64,000 nt of DNA from Hanleya hanleyi (GCA_036873755.1 JAVTVY010018918.1:1-64000); one strand, 5' to 3'. Counted from the first letter of the stretch, positions 1 to 13,175 are shown. Program-made: numbers and translations. Notes: generated from the letters alone by a model not told the origin.

Positions 1-339
1 TAGATTTTACACTTTCCTGTGGTTACAATTCCTATGCCTGCTCTATGCACTAGACCTTCTTGTGGTTTTACCATTTTGTAATTTGGTAAGTAATCTTGCT
101 CTCCCCAATTTTTCAAAAAGAAGGGGGGGGGGGTGAGATTTTTGGGTCTAGTGTATGTCAGCTTTATTCACTGGGCCTGTAGTTACTATAGGCCGGATGA
201 GTATATCAAGGACCGTATCGTCATTATTATACATTTATGGTCCTTGATTACTTCGCTGACTCCTGTACTCCCCTTCGCTTATGCTCGGGGTCCTTTTGTT
301 TCCGACCACTCATTCCCTCCGTCCTGCTATGGTATTCTA
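1..339. other. No gene recognised; poly-G tract
   Basis: I see no coding exon, RNA gene or complete repeat here. A pure G run lies at about 124-133. The stretch may be intergenic or an upstream POLD2 intron. Confidence 0.5.
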
Positions 340-683
340 GCAAAAAGTATGTGAAGGTAAGTTTAACAGCGCAAGAAATATGAAAAATTTGAAAATCAAT
401 TTTCCTATTTCTAAGCTTAAACTTACCTTCACATACTGTGATGGCCCTCCCAGCCTCCCCGCTGATGGGTTATTCACACTGCGTTGAATGGGGAAGAAGG
501 AAGTGACGTGGTCGGTCACGTGGGATCTGGGTACTCGCGCATGGGCATTGGGGCAGTACAGGGACTATTTTTATTCTGTGGTAATATATTACAATTAGGC
601 AATCGCGTAAGAACACGATAGCAAAAAGTATGTGAAGGTAAGTTTAAGCTTAGAAATAGGAAAATTGATTTTCAAATTTTTCA
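340..683. repeat. Nested inverted/direct repeat
   Basis: Positions 381-437 are repeated in inverted orientation, almost exactly, at 627-683. The outer 26 bases at 340-365 recur as a direct copy at 621-646. The 348-365 and 417-437 segments can also pair with each other as a shorter hairpin. The conserved edge reads AGTATGTGAAGGTAAG. This looks like a small foldback element present once whole and once partly, with about 180 bp of unrelated sequence between. No target duplication was identified. Confidence 0.7.
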
Positions 684-2474
684 TTTTTGCCAGAAAAATC
701 CGTAAACCAATTAATAAAAAAAAAAAGGCCTTATGAACCTCAAATGTACACCAAGAGTCACACATCAATGCACCTGTTTGGTATTTTTAGACATTTCTGG
801 TATTTTCGATGCATTGCAATGTGAATCTTAGCTGGAGACCCTCCTGTCTTTTCTTCTGCCTCGCCCATCCAAACCGAATCGAATCTGCTGCTTTAGTAAA
901 TCCAACCACTTCATGATATGGTTGTCCCACTGGAATCGATACGGCGAGTGTTTTGGTGCATGCTAATTAAACTATTGCACATAGCTAATTTCAAACAGGA
1001 CATAGGAACAAGTTTATTGTGTCCTAATGAAATAGGTTATACTGTATTCCAATGAAATTTCTGAACTAGGGTCATTGGAAAATCCTTATTTCTGCAGCAA
1101 CACCAACAACATATTGTTCATGAAACTGAAATTTGTTTTTTTTTCAACAATTTCATGGAAGGAGTTCAAGCTGGCAATCATATTCCAATTCCTAAATATC
1201 TGGGCTTCTTAATTTTGTTATACAATCATGCCAGAGAAGGTGCTTGATTGACGTGTGAATATCCATATTTTGGCAGACATGTCCAGCAAATCTAAATTTT
1301 GAGGCTTGTTACCATATTATAGGATCTGTATGAACTATGAGATATGTTATATTCGATAACTTTTTGATTCTACGCATCAAGTATTTGTCACAGGACCTAC
1401 GAAGTAGGGTAGGCATTAGGACTCCGACACTCACTGAACTCTTGGAAGTCCCCCCGCCCCAAGTTAAAATCCTGCCTATATTAAGAAGGGCACTGCCCAA
1501 GTCAGAATCATCAAAAATCACTGTTTTTCATCAAAAGTAGGTCAGCTCAGAACTTGCTGGTAACAGTCCCCTAATGCACCTTCATTCAAAAATCAAGGTT
1601 CTTATGTCAACGGTTCTCCTTATTTTGTTGACGAAAGGATTCGGATGGACTCACTCACTGACTGACTACCAGACAATTTGCAGATGGTAGCCCACTTCAT
1701 AGGAATAGCTGTACTTCGATAAAAAAGACACTGTGTAATACTTGAAATCTGCTCTATTGATTGAAGAATGAAAATAAAATCTCTATATTCCATGTATTAA
1801 AAGAAAAAAAAAGCAATTCCTCCTGCACGATTCCCTGTAAATATTATGTGATACTCTAGGGATTTTTACTAGGTACCGTTTTAGCATGCACAACTGATGA
1901 ATACATTTAAGGGCTACAAGTAGAATGTTGTGATTCTCTTTCAAATCCATTAAATATAATGTCTGCTCATTAGTCAATGTTTTCATATTTCCTCATAATG
2001 AAAATTCATTTTGTTTATGGATTAACACAGCAATGAAAGGGAGACAACTCTTGGGAAAACAAATCCTGCCTTGACCAATATTTCTTCTGTGTAAGAAATT
2101 AATGTCCAAGGCTCACACAAAAAACTGCTGAACTTCTGCTATGAGAGTAATCATTGTTTAAAATTGTATATGCCCATCTCCAGGGATTCCTGCTGTAATA
2201 TGATTAGGATTGTGATGAAAATTTAAAGTATACTTTAAAATCATGAAGCCTGTTGATTTTGATGTCTGATTATCTGTCTGTCTGTCCGCCCATCCATGAG
2301 CTTTTGTTGTATGTGAGATATCATGAGTAACAATACCTTAACCTTCAGGCAAGGAAAACCTCTAGTTCAAGGTCACAGGGAAAGGAACAGCCCATTGATT
2401 TTGATGTCTGTTTGTCTGTTAATGTCTATGTGATATCTCCACTTCCAAGACCTGTAATCGTTCTATATTTTCAG
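684..2474. other. No exon recognised; likely intron or flank of POLD2
   Basis: AT-rich non-coding sequence. The small open frames have no recognisable homology and no coding character. The preceding POLD2 exon, which should end just before the Val-His-Val-Asp-Ile stretch, was looked for and not found; it may lie left of the window. Confidence 0.45.
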
Positions 2475-2632
2475 TCCTGTGTCCATGTTGATATCATGCC
2501 AGGAGAATATGATCCTGCCAATCATACGTTACCACAGCAACCACTTCACAAATGCATGTTTCCTCAAGGTTCCATCTACCACACCCTTAACCCAGTCACC
2601 AACCCTTATGACTGCTCTATAGCTGGTATTAG
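2475..2632 (+). CDS. POLD2: DNA polymerase delta subunit 2, internal exon
   Basis: POLD2 (p50) is the essential B subunit of replicative DNA polymerase delta. It is a catalytically dead calcineurin-like phosphoesterase fused to an OB fold, and it bridges the catalytic subunit to the other accessory subunits in the nucleus. This exon reads VDIMPGEYDPANHTLPQQPL, then HKCMFPQ and NPYDCSIAGIR, matching the conserved C-terminal phosphoesterase part of animal POLD2 (MPGE.DP.N.TLPQQPLH.CMFP). It is bounded by a pyrimidine-rich TTTTCAG acceptor and a GTAAGT donor. It ends after two bases of an Arg codon, and the next exon supplies the third base, so the phases agree. Identity is very secure. This is only part of the gene: upstream exons were not found. 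Confidence 0.93.
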
Positions 2633-2689
2633 GTAAGTAACTCTGTTGTTAGAGCCTCTTCATTAGGAAAGATTCGTTTACTTGGTATC

Positions 2690-5600
2690 ATGGTTACTGA
2701 CTTGACAATGCTGGTGACTTGTTAGTGACTTGACAATGCTGGTAACTGGTCAGTGACTTGAAAATGCTGGTGAATGGTCATTGACTTGACAGTGCTGGCG
2801 ACTTGTTACTAACTTGACAATACTGGTGACTGGTTGATCCTGGTAACTGGTCAGTGACTTGAAAATGCTGGTGAATGGTCATTGACTTGACAATGCTGGT
2901 GACTTGTTACTAACTTGACAATACTGGTGACTGGTCGATCCTGGTAACTGGTCAGTGACTTGAAAATGCTGGTGAATGGTCATTGACTTGACAATGCTGG
3001 TGACTTGTTACTAACTTGACAATACTGGTGACTGGTCGATCCTGGTAACTGGTTAGTGACTTGAAAATGCTGGTGAATGGTCATTGATTTGACAATGCTG
3101 GTGACTTGTTACTAACTTGACAATACTGGCGACTGGTCGATCCTGATAAGTGGTCAGTGACTTGAAAATGCTGGTGAATGGTCATTGACTTGACAATGCT
3201 GGTGACTTGTTACTAACTTGACAATACTGGTGATTGGTCGATCCTGGTAACTGGTCAATGACTTGAAAATGCTGGGGAATGGTCATTGACTTGACAATGC
3301 TCGTGACTTGTTACTAACTTGACAATACTGGTGACTGGTCGATCCTGGTAACTGGTCCGTGACTTGAAAATGCTGGTGAATGGTCATTGACTTGACAATG
3401 CTGGTGACTTGTTACTGACTTGACAATGCTGGTGACTTGTTAGTGACTTATCCATGCTGGTGACTTGTTACTGACTTGACAATCCTGGTAACTGGTCAGT
3501 GACTTGACAATGCTGGTGATTGGTCAGTGACTTGACAATCCTGGTAACTGGTCAGTGTCTTGACAATGCTGGTGACTGGTCAGTGACTTGACAATGTTGG
3601 TGACTTGTTACTGACTTGACAATACTGGTGACTGGTCAGTGACTTGACAATGCTGGTGACTGGTCAGTGACTTGACAATGCTGGTGACTGGTCAGTGACT
3701 TGACAATGTTGGTGACTTATTAGTGACTTGACAATAATGGTGACTGGTCAGTGGCTTGACAATGCTGGTGGCTGGTCAGAGAATTGACAATGCTGATGAC
3801 TGGTCAGTGACTTGACAATGCTGGTGACTGGTCAATGATTTGACAATGCTGGTGACTGGTCAGAGAATTGACAATGCTGGTGACTGGTCAGTGACTTGAC
3901 AATCCTGGTAACAGGTCAGTGACTTGACAATGCTGGTGTATGGTCAGTGACTTGACAATGCTGGTGAATGGTCAGTGATTTGACAATGCTGGTGACTTGT
4001 TACTGACTTGACAATGCTGGTGACTTGTTAGAGACTTGACAATACTGGTGACTGGTCCGTGACTTGACAATGCTGGTGACTTGTTACTGACTTGACAATG
4101 CTAGTGACTTGTTAATGACTTGACAATCCTGGTAACTGGTCAGTGACTTGACAATGCTGTTGACTGGTCAGTGACTTGACAATCCTGGTAACTGGTCAGT
4201 GACTTGACAATGCTGTTGACTGGTCAGTGACTTGACAATCCTGGTAACTGGTCAGTGACTTGACAATTTTGGTGACTGGTCAGTGACTTGACAATCCTGG
4301 TAACTGGTCAGTGACTTGACAATCCTGGTAACTGGTCAGTGACTTGACAATGCTGTTGACTGGTCAGTGACTTGACAATCCTGGTAACTGGTCAGTGACT
4401 TGACAATTTTGGTGACTGGTCAGTGACTTGGCAATGCTGGTGACTGGTCAGTGACTTGACAATGTTGGTGACTTGTTAGCGACTTGACAATACTGGTGAC
4501 TGGCCAGTGACTTGAAAATACTGGTGACTGTTCAGAGAATTGACAATGCTGATGACTGGTCAGTGACTTGACAATGCTGGTGACTGGTCAGTGACTTAAC
4601 ACTGCTGGTGACTGGTCAGTGACTTGACAATGCTGGTGACTGGTCAGTGACTTAACAATGCTGGTGACTGGTCAGTGACTTGACAATGCTGGTGACTGAT
4701 CAGTGACTTGACAATGCTGGTGACTTGTTACTAACTTGACAATACTGGCGACTGGTCGATCCTGATAACTGGTCAGTGACTTGAAAATGCTGGTGAATGG
4801 TCATTGACTTGACAATGCTGGTGACTTGTTACTAACTTGACAATACTGGTGATTGGTCGATCCTGGTAACTGGTCAATGACTTGAAAATGCTGGGGAATG
4901 GTCATTGACTTGACAATGCTCGTGACTTGTTACTAACTTGACAATACTGGTGACTGGTCGATCCTGGTAACTGGTCCGTGACTTGAAAATGCTGGTGAAT
5001 GGTCATTGACTTGACAATGCTGGTGACTTGTTACTGACTTGACAATGCTGGTGACTTGTTAGTGACTTATCCATGCTGGTGACTTGTTACTGACTTGACA
5101 ATCCTGGTCACTGGTCAGTGACTTGACAATGCTGGTGATTGGTCAGTGACTTGACAATCCTGGTAACTGGTCAGTGTCTTGACAATGCTGGTGACTGGTC
5201 AGTGACTTGACAATGTTGGTGACTTGTTACTGACTTGACAATACTGGTGACTGGTCAGTGACTTGACAATGCTGGTGACTGGTCAGTGACTTGACAATGC
5301 TGGTGACTGGTCAGTGACTTGACAATGTTGGTGACTTATTAGTGACTTGACAATAATGGTGACTGGTCAGTGGCTTGATAGTGCTGGTGGCTGGTCAGAG
5401 AATTGACAATGCTGATGACTGGTCAGTGACTTGACAATGCTGGTGACTGGTCAATGATTTGACAATGCTGGTGACTGGTCAGAGAATTGACAATGCTGGT
5501 GACTGGTCAGTGACTTGACAATCCTGGTAACAGGTCAGTGACTTGACAATGCTGGTGTATGGTCAGTGACTTGACAATGCGGGTGAATGGTCAGTGATTT

Positions 5601-7802
5601 GACAATGCTGGTGACTTGTTACTGACTTGACAATGCTGGTGACTTGTTAGAGACTTGACAATACTGGTGACTGGTCTGTGACTTGACAATGCTGGTGACT
5701 TGTTACTGACTTGACAATGCTAGTGACTTGTTAATGACTTGACAATCCTGGTAACTGGTCAGTGACTTGACAATGCTGTTGACTGGTCAGTGACTTGACA
5801 ATCCTGGTAACTGGTCAGTGACTTGACAATGCTGTTGACTGGTCAGTGACTTGACAATCCTGGTAACTGGTCAGTGACTTGACAATTTTGGTGACTGGTC
5901 AGTGACTTGACAATCCTGGTAATTGGTCAGTGACTTGACAATGCTGTTGACTGGTCAGTGACTTGACAATCCTGGTAACTGGTCAGTGACTTGACAATTT
6001 TGGTGACTGGTCAGTGACTTGACAATCCTGGTAACTGGTCAGTGACTTGACAATCCTGGTAACTGGTCAGTGACTTGACAATGCTGTTGACTGGTCAGTG
6101 ACTTGACAATCCTGGTAACTGGTCAGTGACTTGACAATTTTGGTGACTGGTCAGTGACTTGGCAATGCTGGTGACTGGTCAGTGACTTGACAATGTTGGT
6201 GACTTGTTAGCGACTTGACAATACTGGTGACTGGCCAGTGACTTGAAAATACTGGTGACTGTTCAGAGAATTGACAATGCTGATGACTGGTCAGTGACTT
6301 GACAATGCTGGTGACTGGTCAGTGACTTGACAATCCTGGTAACAGGTCAGTGACTTGACAATGCTGGTGTATGGTCAGTGACTTGACAATGCTGGTGAAT
6401 GGTCAGTGATTTGACAATGCTGGTGACTTGTTACTGACTTGACAATGCTGGTGACTTGTTAGAGACTTGACAATACTGGTGACTGGTCCGTGACTTGACA
6501 ATGCTGGTGACTTGTTACTGACTTGACAATGCTAGTGACTTGTTAATGACTTGACAATCCTGGTAACTGGTCAGTGACTTGACAATGCTGTTGACTGGTC
6601 AGTGACTTGACAATCCTGGTAACTGGTCAGTGACTTGACAATGCTGTTGACTGGTCAGTGACTTGACAATCCTGGTAACTGGTCAGTGACTTGACAATTT
6701 TGGTGACTGGTCAGTGACTTGGCAATGCTGGTGACTGGTCAGTGACTTGACAATGTTGGTGACTTGTTAGCGACTTGACAATACTGGTGACTGGCCAGTG
6801 ACTTGAAAATACTGGTGACTGTTCAGAGAATTGACAATGCTGATGACTGGTCAGTGACTTGACATTGCTGCTAACTTGTCTGACTTGACAATGCTGGTGA
6901 CCTCTTTGTGATTTGACATTGCTGGAACCCCATGGGTCTCCCGTGAATTGACCGTGGGTGTTGTCAACCACTCTCCAGGTCATGGTAAGAATAAGCCTCA
7001 GCTCCTCAGAGAGTTTGTTGTATGAGACGATTAACTGGGGCACCCGTGGGGTTCCCGGGTGTGAAAAGGAGTAGGAACCAAATGTTGTGATATGACTGAA
7101 ATAGTGTTGAAAGCGATGTTGAATCATATTCCCTCACTCACTTGACATTGCTGGTGACTGGTCGGTTATTTGACATTGCTGGTGACTGGTCAATGTTAGT
7201 GACTTGACATTACTGGTGACTGGTCTGTGAATTGACAAAGCTGGTGACCTCTGTGATTTGACAATGCTGGTGACTGGTCAGTGACTTGACAATGCTGGTG
7301 ACTGGTCAGTGACTTGACAATGCTAGTGACTGGTCAGTGACTTGACAATGCTGGTGACTGGTCAGTGACTTGTCATTGCTGCTAACTGGTCAGTGACTTG
7401 ACAATGCTGGTGACTGGTCAGTGACTTGACAATGCTGGTGACTGGTCAGTGACTTGACAATGCCGGTGACTGGTCAATGACTACACAATGCTTTTAAGTG
7501 GTTGGTGACTTGACAATGCTGTTGACTGACTTGTGACTTAATTGCTGGTGACTGGTCTGTGACTTCACAATGCTAGTGACCGATCAGTGACTTCACAATG
7601 CTGGTGACTGATCAGTGACTTGACAATGCTGGTGACTGATCAGTGACTTAACAATGCTGGTGACTGGTCAGTGACTTGACAATGCTGGTGACTGGTCAGT
7701 GACTTGACAATGCTGGTGACTGATCAGTGACTTGACAATGCTGGTGACTGATCAGTGACTTGACAATGCTGGTGACTGATCAGTGAATTAACAATGCTGG
7801 TA
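2690..7802. repeat. 28-bp minisatellite with higher-order structure
   Basis: The unit is about 28 bp (GACTTGACAATGCTGGTGAC plus TGGTCAGT), repeated for about 5.1 kb, on the order of 180 copies. Variants are arranged in blocks: a four-unit block with GATCCTGGTAACTGG recurs between about 2820 and 3380, and long stretches are duplicated. For example a GCGACTGGTCGATCCTGATAA variant occurs at about 3127 and 4747. A variant block at about 4478 recurs near 6209 and 6772. The array is interrupted at about 6870-7145 by unrelated sequence. It lies wholly inside one POLD2 intron. Confidence 0.95.
6925..7145 (+). mobile_element. SINE-like fragment inside the minisatellite
   Basis: This non-repeat island interrupts the 28-bp array. 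Its right end (GTTGAAAGCGATGTTGAATC followed by a TCCCTCACTCAC-type tail) resembles the 3' end of abundant gastropod tRNA-derived SINEs. A similar tail occurs at about 13325-13375. The left part has no visible tRNA promoter boxes, so it is at most a 5'-truncated copy. Confidence 0.4.
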
Positions 7803-8448
7803 ACTACCATTGCCGCACAATTACGATATCTGAAACCTAGTTCCCATCAATAGAGCCATTCAAATTTTATCGGTGGATGTCCACGCAAGAATAATGCCAC
7901 TTTATTTATTTCTATAACTCGATAGCATATGTCCGATGATCTATTCAGTGTTATTTCTTTGTGATTTCTTTGCAAAAGTCATTTAATCATATAAAAAACG
8001 AATTCTTCTGCAGGATAATGAGTTATAAAAGCTTTCTTTATTTAAAAATGGAGAAATTCGGTGTAGAAGTTTTTATGTAAGTATTTTAAATTTCTGCTCG
8101 AACTACCTGACGAGACCTCATGGAAAATTTTGACTCGCACGTTGAATTAATTATATTTCTCCAAATTACTTCTGCGTAAGCACAGCAAAGCAAATAATTA
8201 CCTGATAGATATTGCTGTCTTGGCTAACTAAATTTATGTGGTTTTCTTTAGATTCCAGGCAAGATAAATTTGCCTCAGATGTTGTCAATAGGGGCAATGG
8301 GCAAAGTTGTGTATTGGGTGAGGACAGGGTGTCATATGGCGTCAGTATGGGGCAAAGAGTTAAAACAGCATCATGTTCAGAATTAGAATTATAGCATCAG
8401 AGTCTATAGAAATAGAATGACCCAGTTTGACTTTATGTATTTCACCAG
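7803..8448. other. POLD2: Rest of POLD2 intron
   Basis: Unique-looking AT-rich intron sequence between the minisatellite and the next POLD2 exon. No other feature recognised. The acceptor at its end is TTTCACCAG. Confidence 0.6.
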
Positions 8449-8576
8449 GTTCCTAGGTTCATCAGGTCAACCTGTGCAAGACATTTACAAGTACAGCAGT
8501 ATGGAAGATGGTATGGAGATATTAGAGAACACATTAGAATGGGGGCATATGGCACCAACAGCCCCTGATACATTGG
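8449..8576 (+). CDS. POLD2: DNA polymerase delta subunit 2, internal exon
   Basis: This exon continues the POLD2 phosphoesterase-like domain. It encodes [20 protein letters not shown], then [21 protein letters not shown], closely matching the vertebrate pattern [35 protein letters not shown]. The acceptor is TTCACCAG and the donor is GTAAGTTT. The first base completes the Arg codon begun in the previous exon, and the exon ends after one base of a Gly codon that the next exon completes. The reading frame is intact, which argues against a pseudogene. Confidence 0.93.
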
Positions 8577-8627
8577 GTAAGTTTACAAGCTGTGCTCTAC
8601 ATGTTACATGTAGTAGCATATCTTTGG

Positions 8628-8862
8628 TAGAGCTGTAACTAGATCTAGATGACCAACCTCTCTGTGCCGAGTTATCCCTGCTAGAGCTGTCACTATGTCT
8701 AGAAGACCAACCTCTCTGTGCTGGGTTGTCTGTGCTAGAGCTGTCACTATGTCTAGATGACCAGCCTCTCTGTGCTGGAGCGGTCAATATGTCTAGATGA
8801 TCAACCTCTCTCTGCTGGGGTGTCTGTGCTAGAGCTGTCACTAGTCTATGTCTAGATCTGGC
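8628..8862. repeat. 54-bp minisatellite in POLD2 intron
   Basis: About four degenerate copies of a 54-bp unit containing GCTAGAGCTGTCACTATGTC and CCAACCTCTCTGTGCTGG. It begins about 50 bp after the POLD2 donor site. Confidence 0.85.
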
Positions 8863-11010
8863 GAACAGAGTTTATTACATCATTGTAGATTTCGGCTTGA
8901 AACACAAATTAGCTCATCTAAATTTCCGTTTCATTTAGTTTCAGAATATGTGCATGGAACATGGGTTATAATTTATTATTTTCCTGTGGTCTTTTGTATT
9001 ATAATCAAACATGACATGATTCGCGAAAAAGTAAAACTGGTTTTTTTGGGGGGGGGGACCTGAATAGTTTTCTCATTCTGAATCAGGTAAAATTACTGTG
9101 AAAGTTACGTCATTAATCTGGTTTGATTTTTTGAAAATGTAGTTTAGCGGGTGTGCATAGTCAGCTGATTTATGTTTGTGAAAATGTTGTGCTGCATGCA
9201 GACTTCAAATTTTGTTTCTTTTCTCATCTTGCCGACTGCCGTACAATAAAAAGCTCGTCCGTCAAGAAGTACGGTCGGTTGTGGTGGCTGACCCAGCCTC
9301 TGGTGGTGCATGCAATACCAGGCTGACTCTGTTCTGATAGCTCTTTTCTGTTTACGGCTCTGACCCGTAGTTTACCCGACTGGTTCTTATCAGCCTATAA
9401 GAGCTTATTCTTTTCCCATCACAGGCCCCAAAATTTGAGAAATTTGCACAACCCCAAAATAGGTTACGCGAAAATGGCTTTAGGTAAGCCATCGTTCGTT
9501 CGGCAATGATGGAAAAGTAGAAACAATGCGATATCCAGGCACGAATCACTGTATTCAACAGACAGTGGTGTAAAACGTCCATGATTGGCAGAATTTAGCA
9601 TAAAGCGAAATTTTGTGAACTTCTGTGAAAATCCTGATTTCAAAGATCGAAGAGTATTTCTTCGTGCATTGTATCTTTTTTGGAATGAGAGCTGCCCACT
9701 GAACCTACCAGTTACTCAAACATGTCAAAATAAAGCATCCGCAATATTACCTGTAATCTTGAGATATAAAATTTGATCTCAAATAGTTGCAAATGTGTAT
9801 TTTGATCATTGATCAGGACTGTTTTCACTTAGCTGATAATGACTGCGCTAGTCTTGGGAATAGACAGTAAGGTTGTATTAAATTGATCTCTGGCTTCCCA
9901 GTTTTTTGGGGGGGAAAAATGAGGGTTTTTTTAAAATTTAGCACGGACAAAGTTTAATACAGTTTGTTCGAAAAACAGTGTTCTTTGAGTTATTCAGCCT
10001 TCAGCAACACTATTTTCTACAAATAAAAACAAGACATTAAACCACTCTTTGACTCAATGTTCAGGAACATTATTTTGGCCAAAATTGGAGAGAGAAATGG
10101 AAAAAACTTTTAAAAAAACATAATAAAAAACATGTTTTTGTTGTTGGCAATAAAAAGATTTGATGTGGTGCTAAAAGGATGTGGTGCTAAAGATTTGATG
10201 TGGTGCTAAAAGGATGCCTCCGAGAGTGGGGCCTGTGAAGCTAGAAATTTATTTGATTGAGCCTAACCATATCTTTCTGTAGAACTATCATATAGATCAT
10301 GGGATTCTCTAAAATTTTGCCTAACCATATCTAGATGTAGAACTATCATATACAAATATTATAGATCATGGAATTCTCTAATTGCTCCCCAGAGATGTTA
10401 TTTATGTTAGTAGACTACATTTAGCTTTATATTTATCAAACTACTTCACACATGAAACTGCACACCATGCAGAATAGTATTATTTGTAAAGTGTTTTGGA
10501 TGGCAGGATAAAAGGGAGTTTATCAGGGACTAATGGCATTTGAAATGTGGGAGTTCTCTCCCCTTGACCCTGGAACCACTTCATAGCCAATTTCAGAAAA
10601 AACAGGTACATTGTGGGCATTAATCTTTGCCTTGTAATGATGACTCTGAGTGTCTGAATTATAGAGCAGATGCAGGACATTAGAACCTTACATGAAAGAC
10701 TGACCAATCCACTTAATGGACACGCAACAAAATGTAGATATATACTTGAATATGTAGATATACAGTATTCATGCTCTGCAAGTTGCAATAAGCGTCATAA
10801 GGCAACCATGTTGGGGTAATCCACAGGGGGTGTCTTTTGTTCTGCCCTTGTGAATCTAGATGAATGAGGGCCAAACCGAAGACATTCCCTGTGGCTTCTT
10901 CATAGAAGATAATACACCTTGATGACAAAGCTTCTCTCCCCTCTCTCCTCCCAAATTCTTGGTAATGCTGTGTTTGTGTTTTACACAATTTTCATTTGGC
11001 TTGCTGACAG
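8863..11010. other. POLD2: POLD2 intron, no further gene recognised
   Basis: AT-rich intron sequence with a G run near 9049-9057 and a short local duplication of AACCATATCT with ATAGATCATG (about 10260-10380). Open frames here show no recognisable protein. Confidence 0.5.
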
Positions 11011-11112
11011 GTTGTTACCCGTACTATGACCAGGACCCCTTCATTTTGGATTGCTGTCCTCATGTTTACTTTGCTGGTAATCAGTCAGAATACAAGTCCA
11101 AAATACACAAAG
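11011..11112 (+). CDS. POLD2: DNA polymerase delta subunit 2, third exon found
   Basis: This exon encodes CYPYYDQDPFILDCCPHVYF, then AGNQSEYKSKIHK. It matches the conserved POLD2 C-terminal segment (CYPF...DPFI...CPHVYF.GN...F.SKI..G). The acceptor is GCTGACAG and the donor is GTAAGA. The first two bases complete the Gly codon from the previous exon, so the three exons join in frame. The remaining C-terminal exon, expected to encode about 30-40 residues with a 'VP.F' motif, was not recognised downstream. It may be divergent, far away or missing from this sequence. Confidence 0.92.
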
Positions 11113-11840
11113 GTAAGAATTCTAGTAGTTTTCCAGTTTGGAAATGAAAAGGTGACCACTCAAAGGAGAGGAGCAAATTGGGGTTGTTTATTCGCTTCCG
11201 CCTACCTGAGAAATTTCAAAATAATCTTAAAGAATGGGGCTTATATAATTGTCTTCAGTCCTAACAACTTGAAAAGAACTATAATGAGACTTTCCAGTTG
11301 TTTGTGCACTAGCTGCCTTATCTACATGTACTCATATTTCACAACAAATGGCTCATACATGTATGTAGCTGCCTTTGGTGACATTTTTTCTTCAATAAAT
11401 TGTGTTATTAGTTGACAGTTTATCTAGAGCTAATGCACTCATTTTGAAAATATGCATTTAAATAATACTTGACATTCTCTATGGGAGAGCTGTCATTTTG
11501 GTGGGAAAAGTAAGTAATTATGACATATTACTGCTAATAGAAAATACAGCTGCCTTGGAGAATTAGTACAAGGGGTTGTTCTATCTCCCAACCCTTCCAC
11601 TCTTGAAGGGAATAAACATATGAAAGGCTTGTTATGTTATGATGAATGACTGAACTGGATTGCCTAGACGTTATGCAAACTTACGGGGACCCAAATGTGT
11701 TACATGTACCTAAAACCCTTGTTTTAACATATCTCTGAATGTGCATAACCCATACAGGTTATATGTGCCTGTTGAAAAGTAATATTACACAACATCCCTG
11801 TATTGGGTGTGGACTTTTTTCTTATTGAATAAACCACACT
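11113..11840. other. POLD2 intron, nothing recognised
   Basis: AT-rich sequence after the third POLD2 exon. The long plus-strand open frame that runs across the donor site is intron read-through, not a separate gene. Confidence 0.5.
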
Positions 11841-12190
11841 GTGGTGGCCTATAGTTAGAGCATCGGCCTCATAATTGGTAGGTACTGGGTTCAATCCCAG
11901 GCCGGGTCATACCAAAGACTTGAAAAATGGAACTTGTTGCTGCCTTGCTTACACTCAGCATCAAGAGGATAGAACAAGGACTGGTTTGCTCAGTGTCAGT
12001 ATAATGTGACGGAGTGGGGTGTCATGTTGGTCTACGGCATGATATTTCAGTTGGAAAGCTCTATAAAATGGCAGCATTAGATCTGCTCTGTTACAAGTAG
12101 GTACCTCTGCTCAGCAGATAGATAACTGCCTCCGCAAATAGTTTGTAGCATTTTGCGCAATCCACATTAAACACCATGTTAAAACTAGCT
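11841..12190 (+). mobile_element. tRNA-derived SINE (type 1)
   Basis: The 5' part looks like a tRNA gene with RNA polymerase III promoter boxes: box A TAGTTAGAGCATCGGCC at about 11852-11868 and box B GGGTTCAATCCC at 11887-11898. A long central domain follows (CCGGGTCATACCAAAGACTT, later GGTGTCATGTTGG). The end reads CACATTAAACACC. I recall this architecture in widespread molluscan SINE families; the family name was not verified. It is a retrotransposed copy and not expected to make protein. Confidence 0.8.
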
Positions 12191-12741
12191 GAGATGAATT
12201 GATTTTGCTTCAGCATTTACCTCACTAAGTAACATGTAGAATGATAAAACGAGTTGTCTTTGCCATTCATATAACTGCAAATACAGGTAAGTTAACAGTG
12301 AACAGCTGTCAATGTGCAGCTTTTGTCTGGCTCTGTCTGTCTGTGTTTTTGAATAGAAAAATCCATTGTAACTTGTTGAATAACTTGCTAGGTCATGTTA
12401 GTACATGATAGGGTTATCTGACATTGTACTGTGGAGCGGGAGGGGAATTCTCCTACATGTAGTTCAACTATCCATCCAACATTTTTAGTTGATCTTTGGA
12501 GATGATCACCACAATTTATCTCATAGTAACAGTCTCTCGTGATTGTAAAATTTGCGAGAGTTGTTGTTCACTCTCCATTATTTATAGGCACAGCATATCA
12601 CATTGGACACATTGGTTCTCGTCAGATCACCGAAGTTAATTGGATGGGTGACAGGGTGCTGTACTGGGTTATTCTAGCAATCCCTGGCTGTGTTAGTCTA
12701 GCAATCCCTGTGTTAGTCCAATACAATTATAATCCCAATCT

Positions 12742-13175
12742 AGGCAAATCAAGATGGTAAATCAGGGGAATACCATCTAGACGTAATGATATGAAAAATT
12801 TGTGCGAAATGGTCGCCGATATTCTACGAGATCCCATAATAAGCCAATCACGACAAGTTCTGCCTTTTCACTTTAACTGGGTTTGACGTATAGTTCACAG
12901 ATATTAAAACCTTTGCACGGCACGATCTTTTGATATTTTCTACAGCTTAACAAAGCCAGACTTTTCGGCGACACTAAACTCTTTGATGTTCACGCACACT
13001 GTCTGGAAATGATGCCATATTTGGATACTGTATCCGGATAGTGTTTACCTTTTTGGTCCACATGCTACCGTGTGTAATTACCATGATTATTGTGGGTGTG
13101 ATTTTGAAATTGTTTCACCAAGTTAGCCACCTGATTGACTAACAAATGTATTTGAAATTTGCACTGAGATTGTTA
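12742..13175 (+). repeat. Dispersed repeat, copy 1 (about 430 bp)
   Basis: This segment is homologous over most of its length to 35508-35915. Shared blocks include AATACCATCTAGA, CCTACGAGATCCC or CTACGAGATCCC, AATAAGCCAAT and GCAGACTTTTCGGCG or CCAGACTTTTCGGCG. The terminal segment also recurs near 40715-40750 in reverse. It is probably a non-autonomous DNA transposon. Neither terminal repeats nor a target duplication could be fixed. Confidence 0.7.

Noticed and set aside
6711..7127. 138-residue minus-strand frame
   Set aside because: About half is the 28-bp minisatellite and the rest a SINE-like fragment; not a gene.
2690..7802. CRISPR-like regular array
   Set aside because: Units are contiguous with no unique spacers, and this is animal DNA; it is a minisatellite.
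11852..11898. tRNA-like boxes
   Set aside because: Head of a SINE, as shown by the long conserved body that follows.
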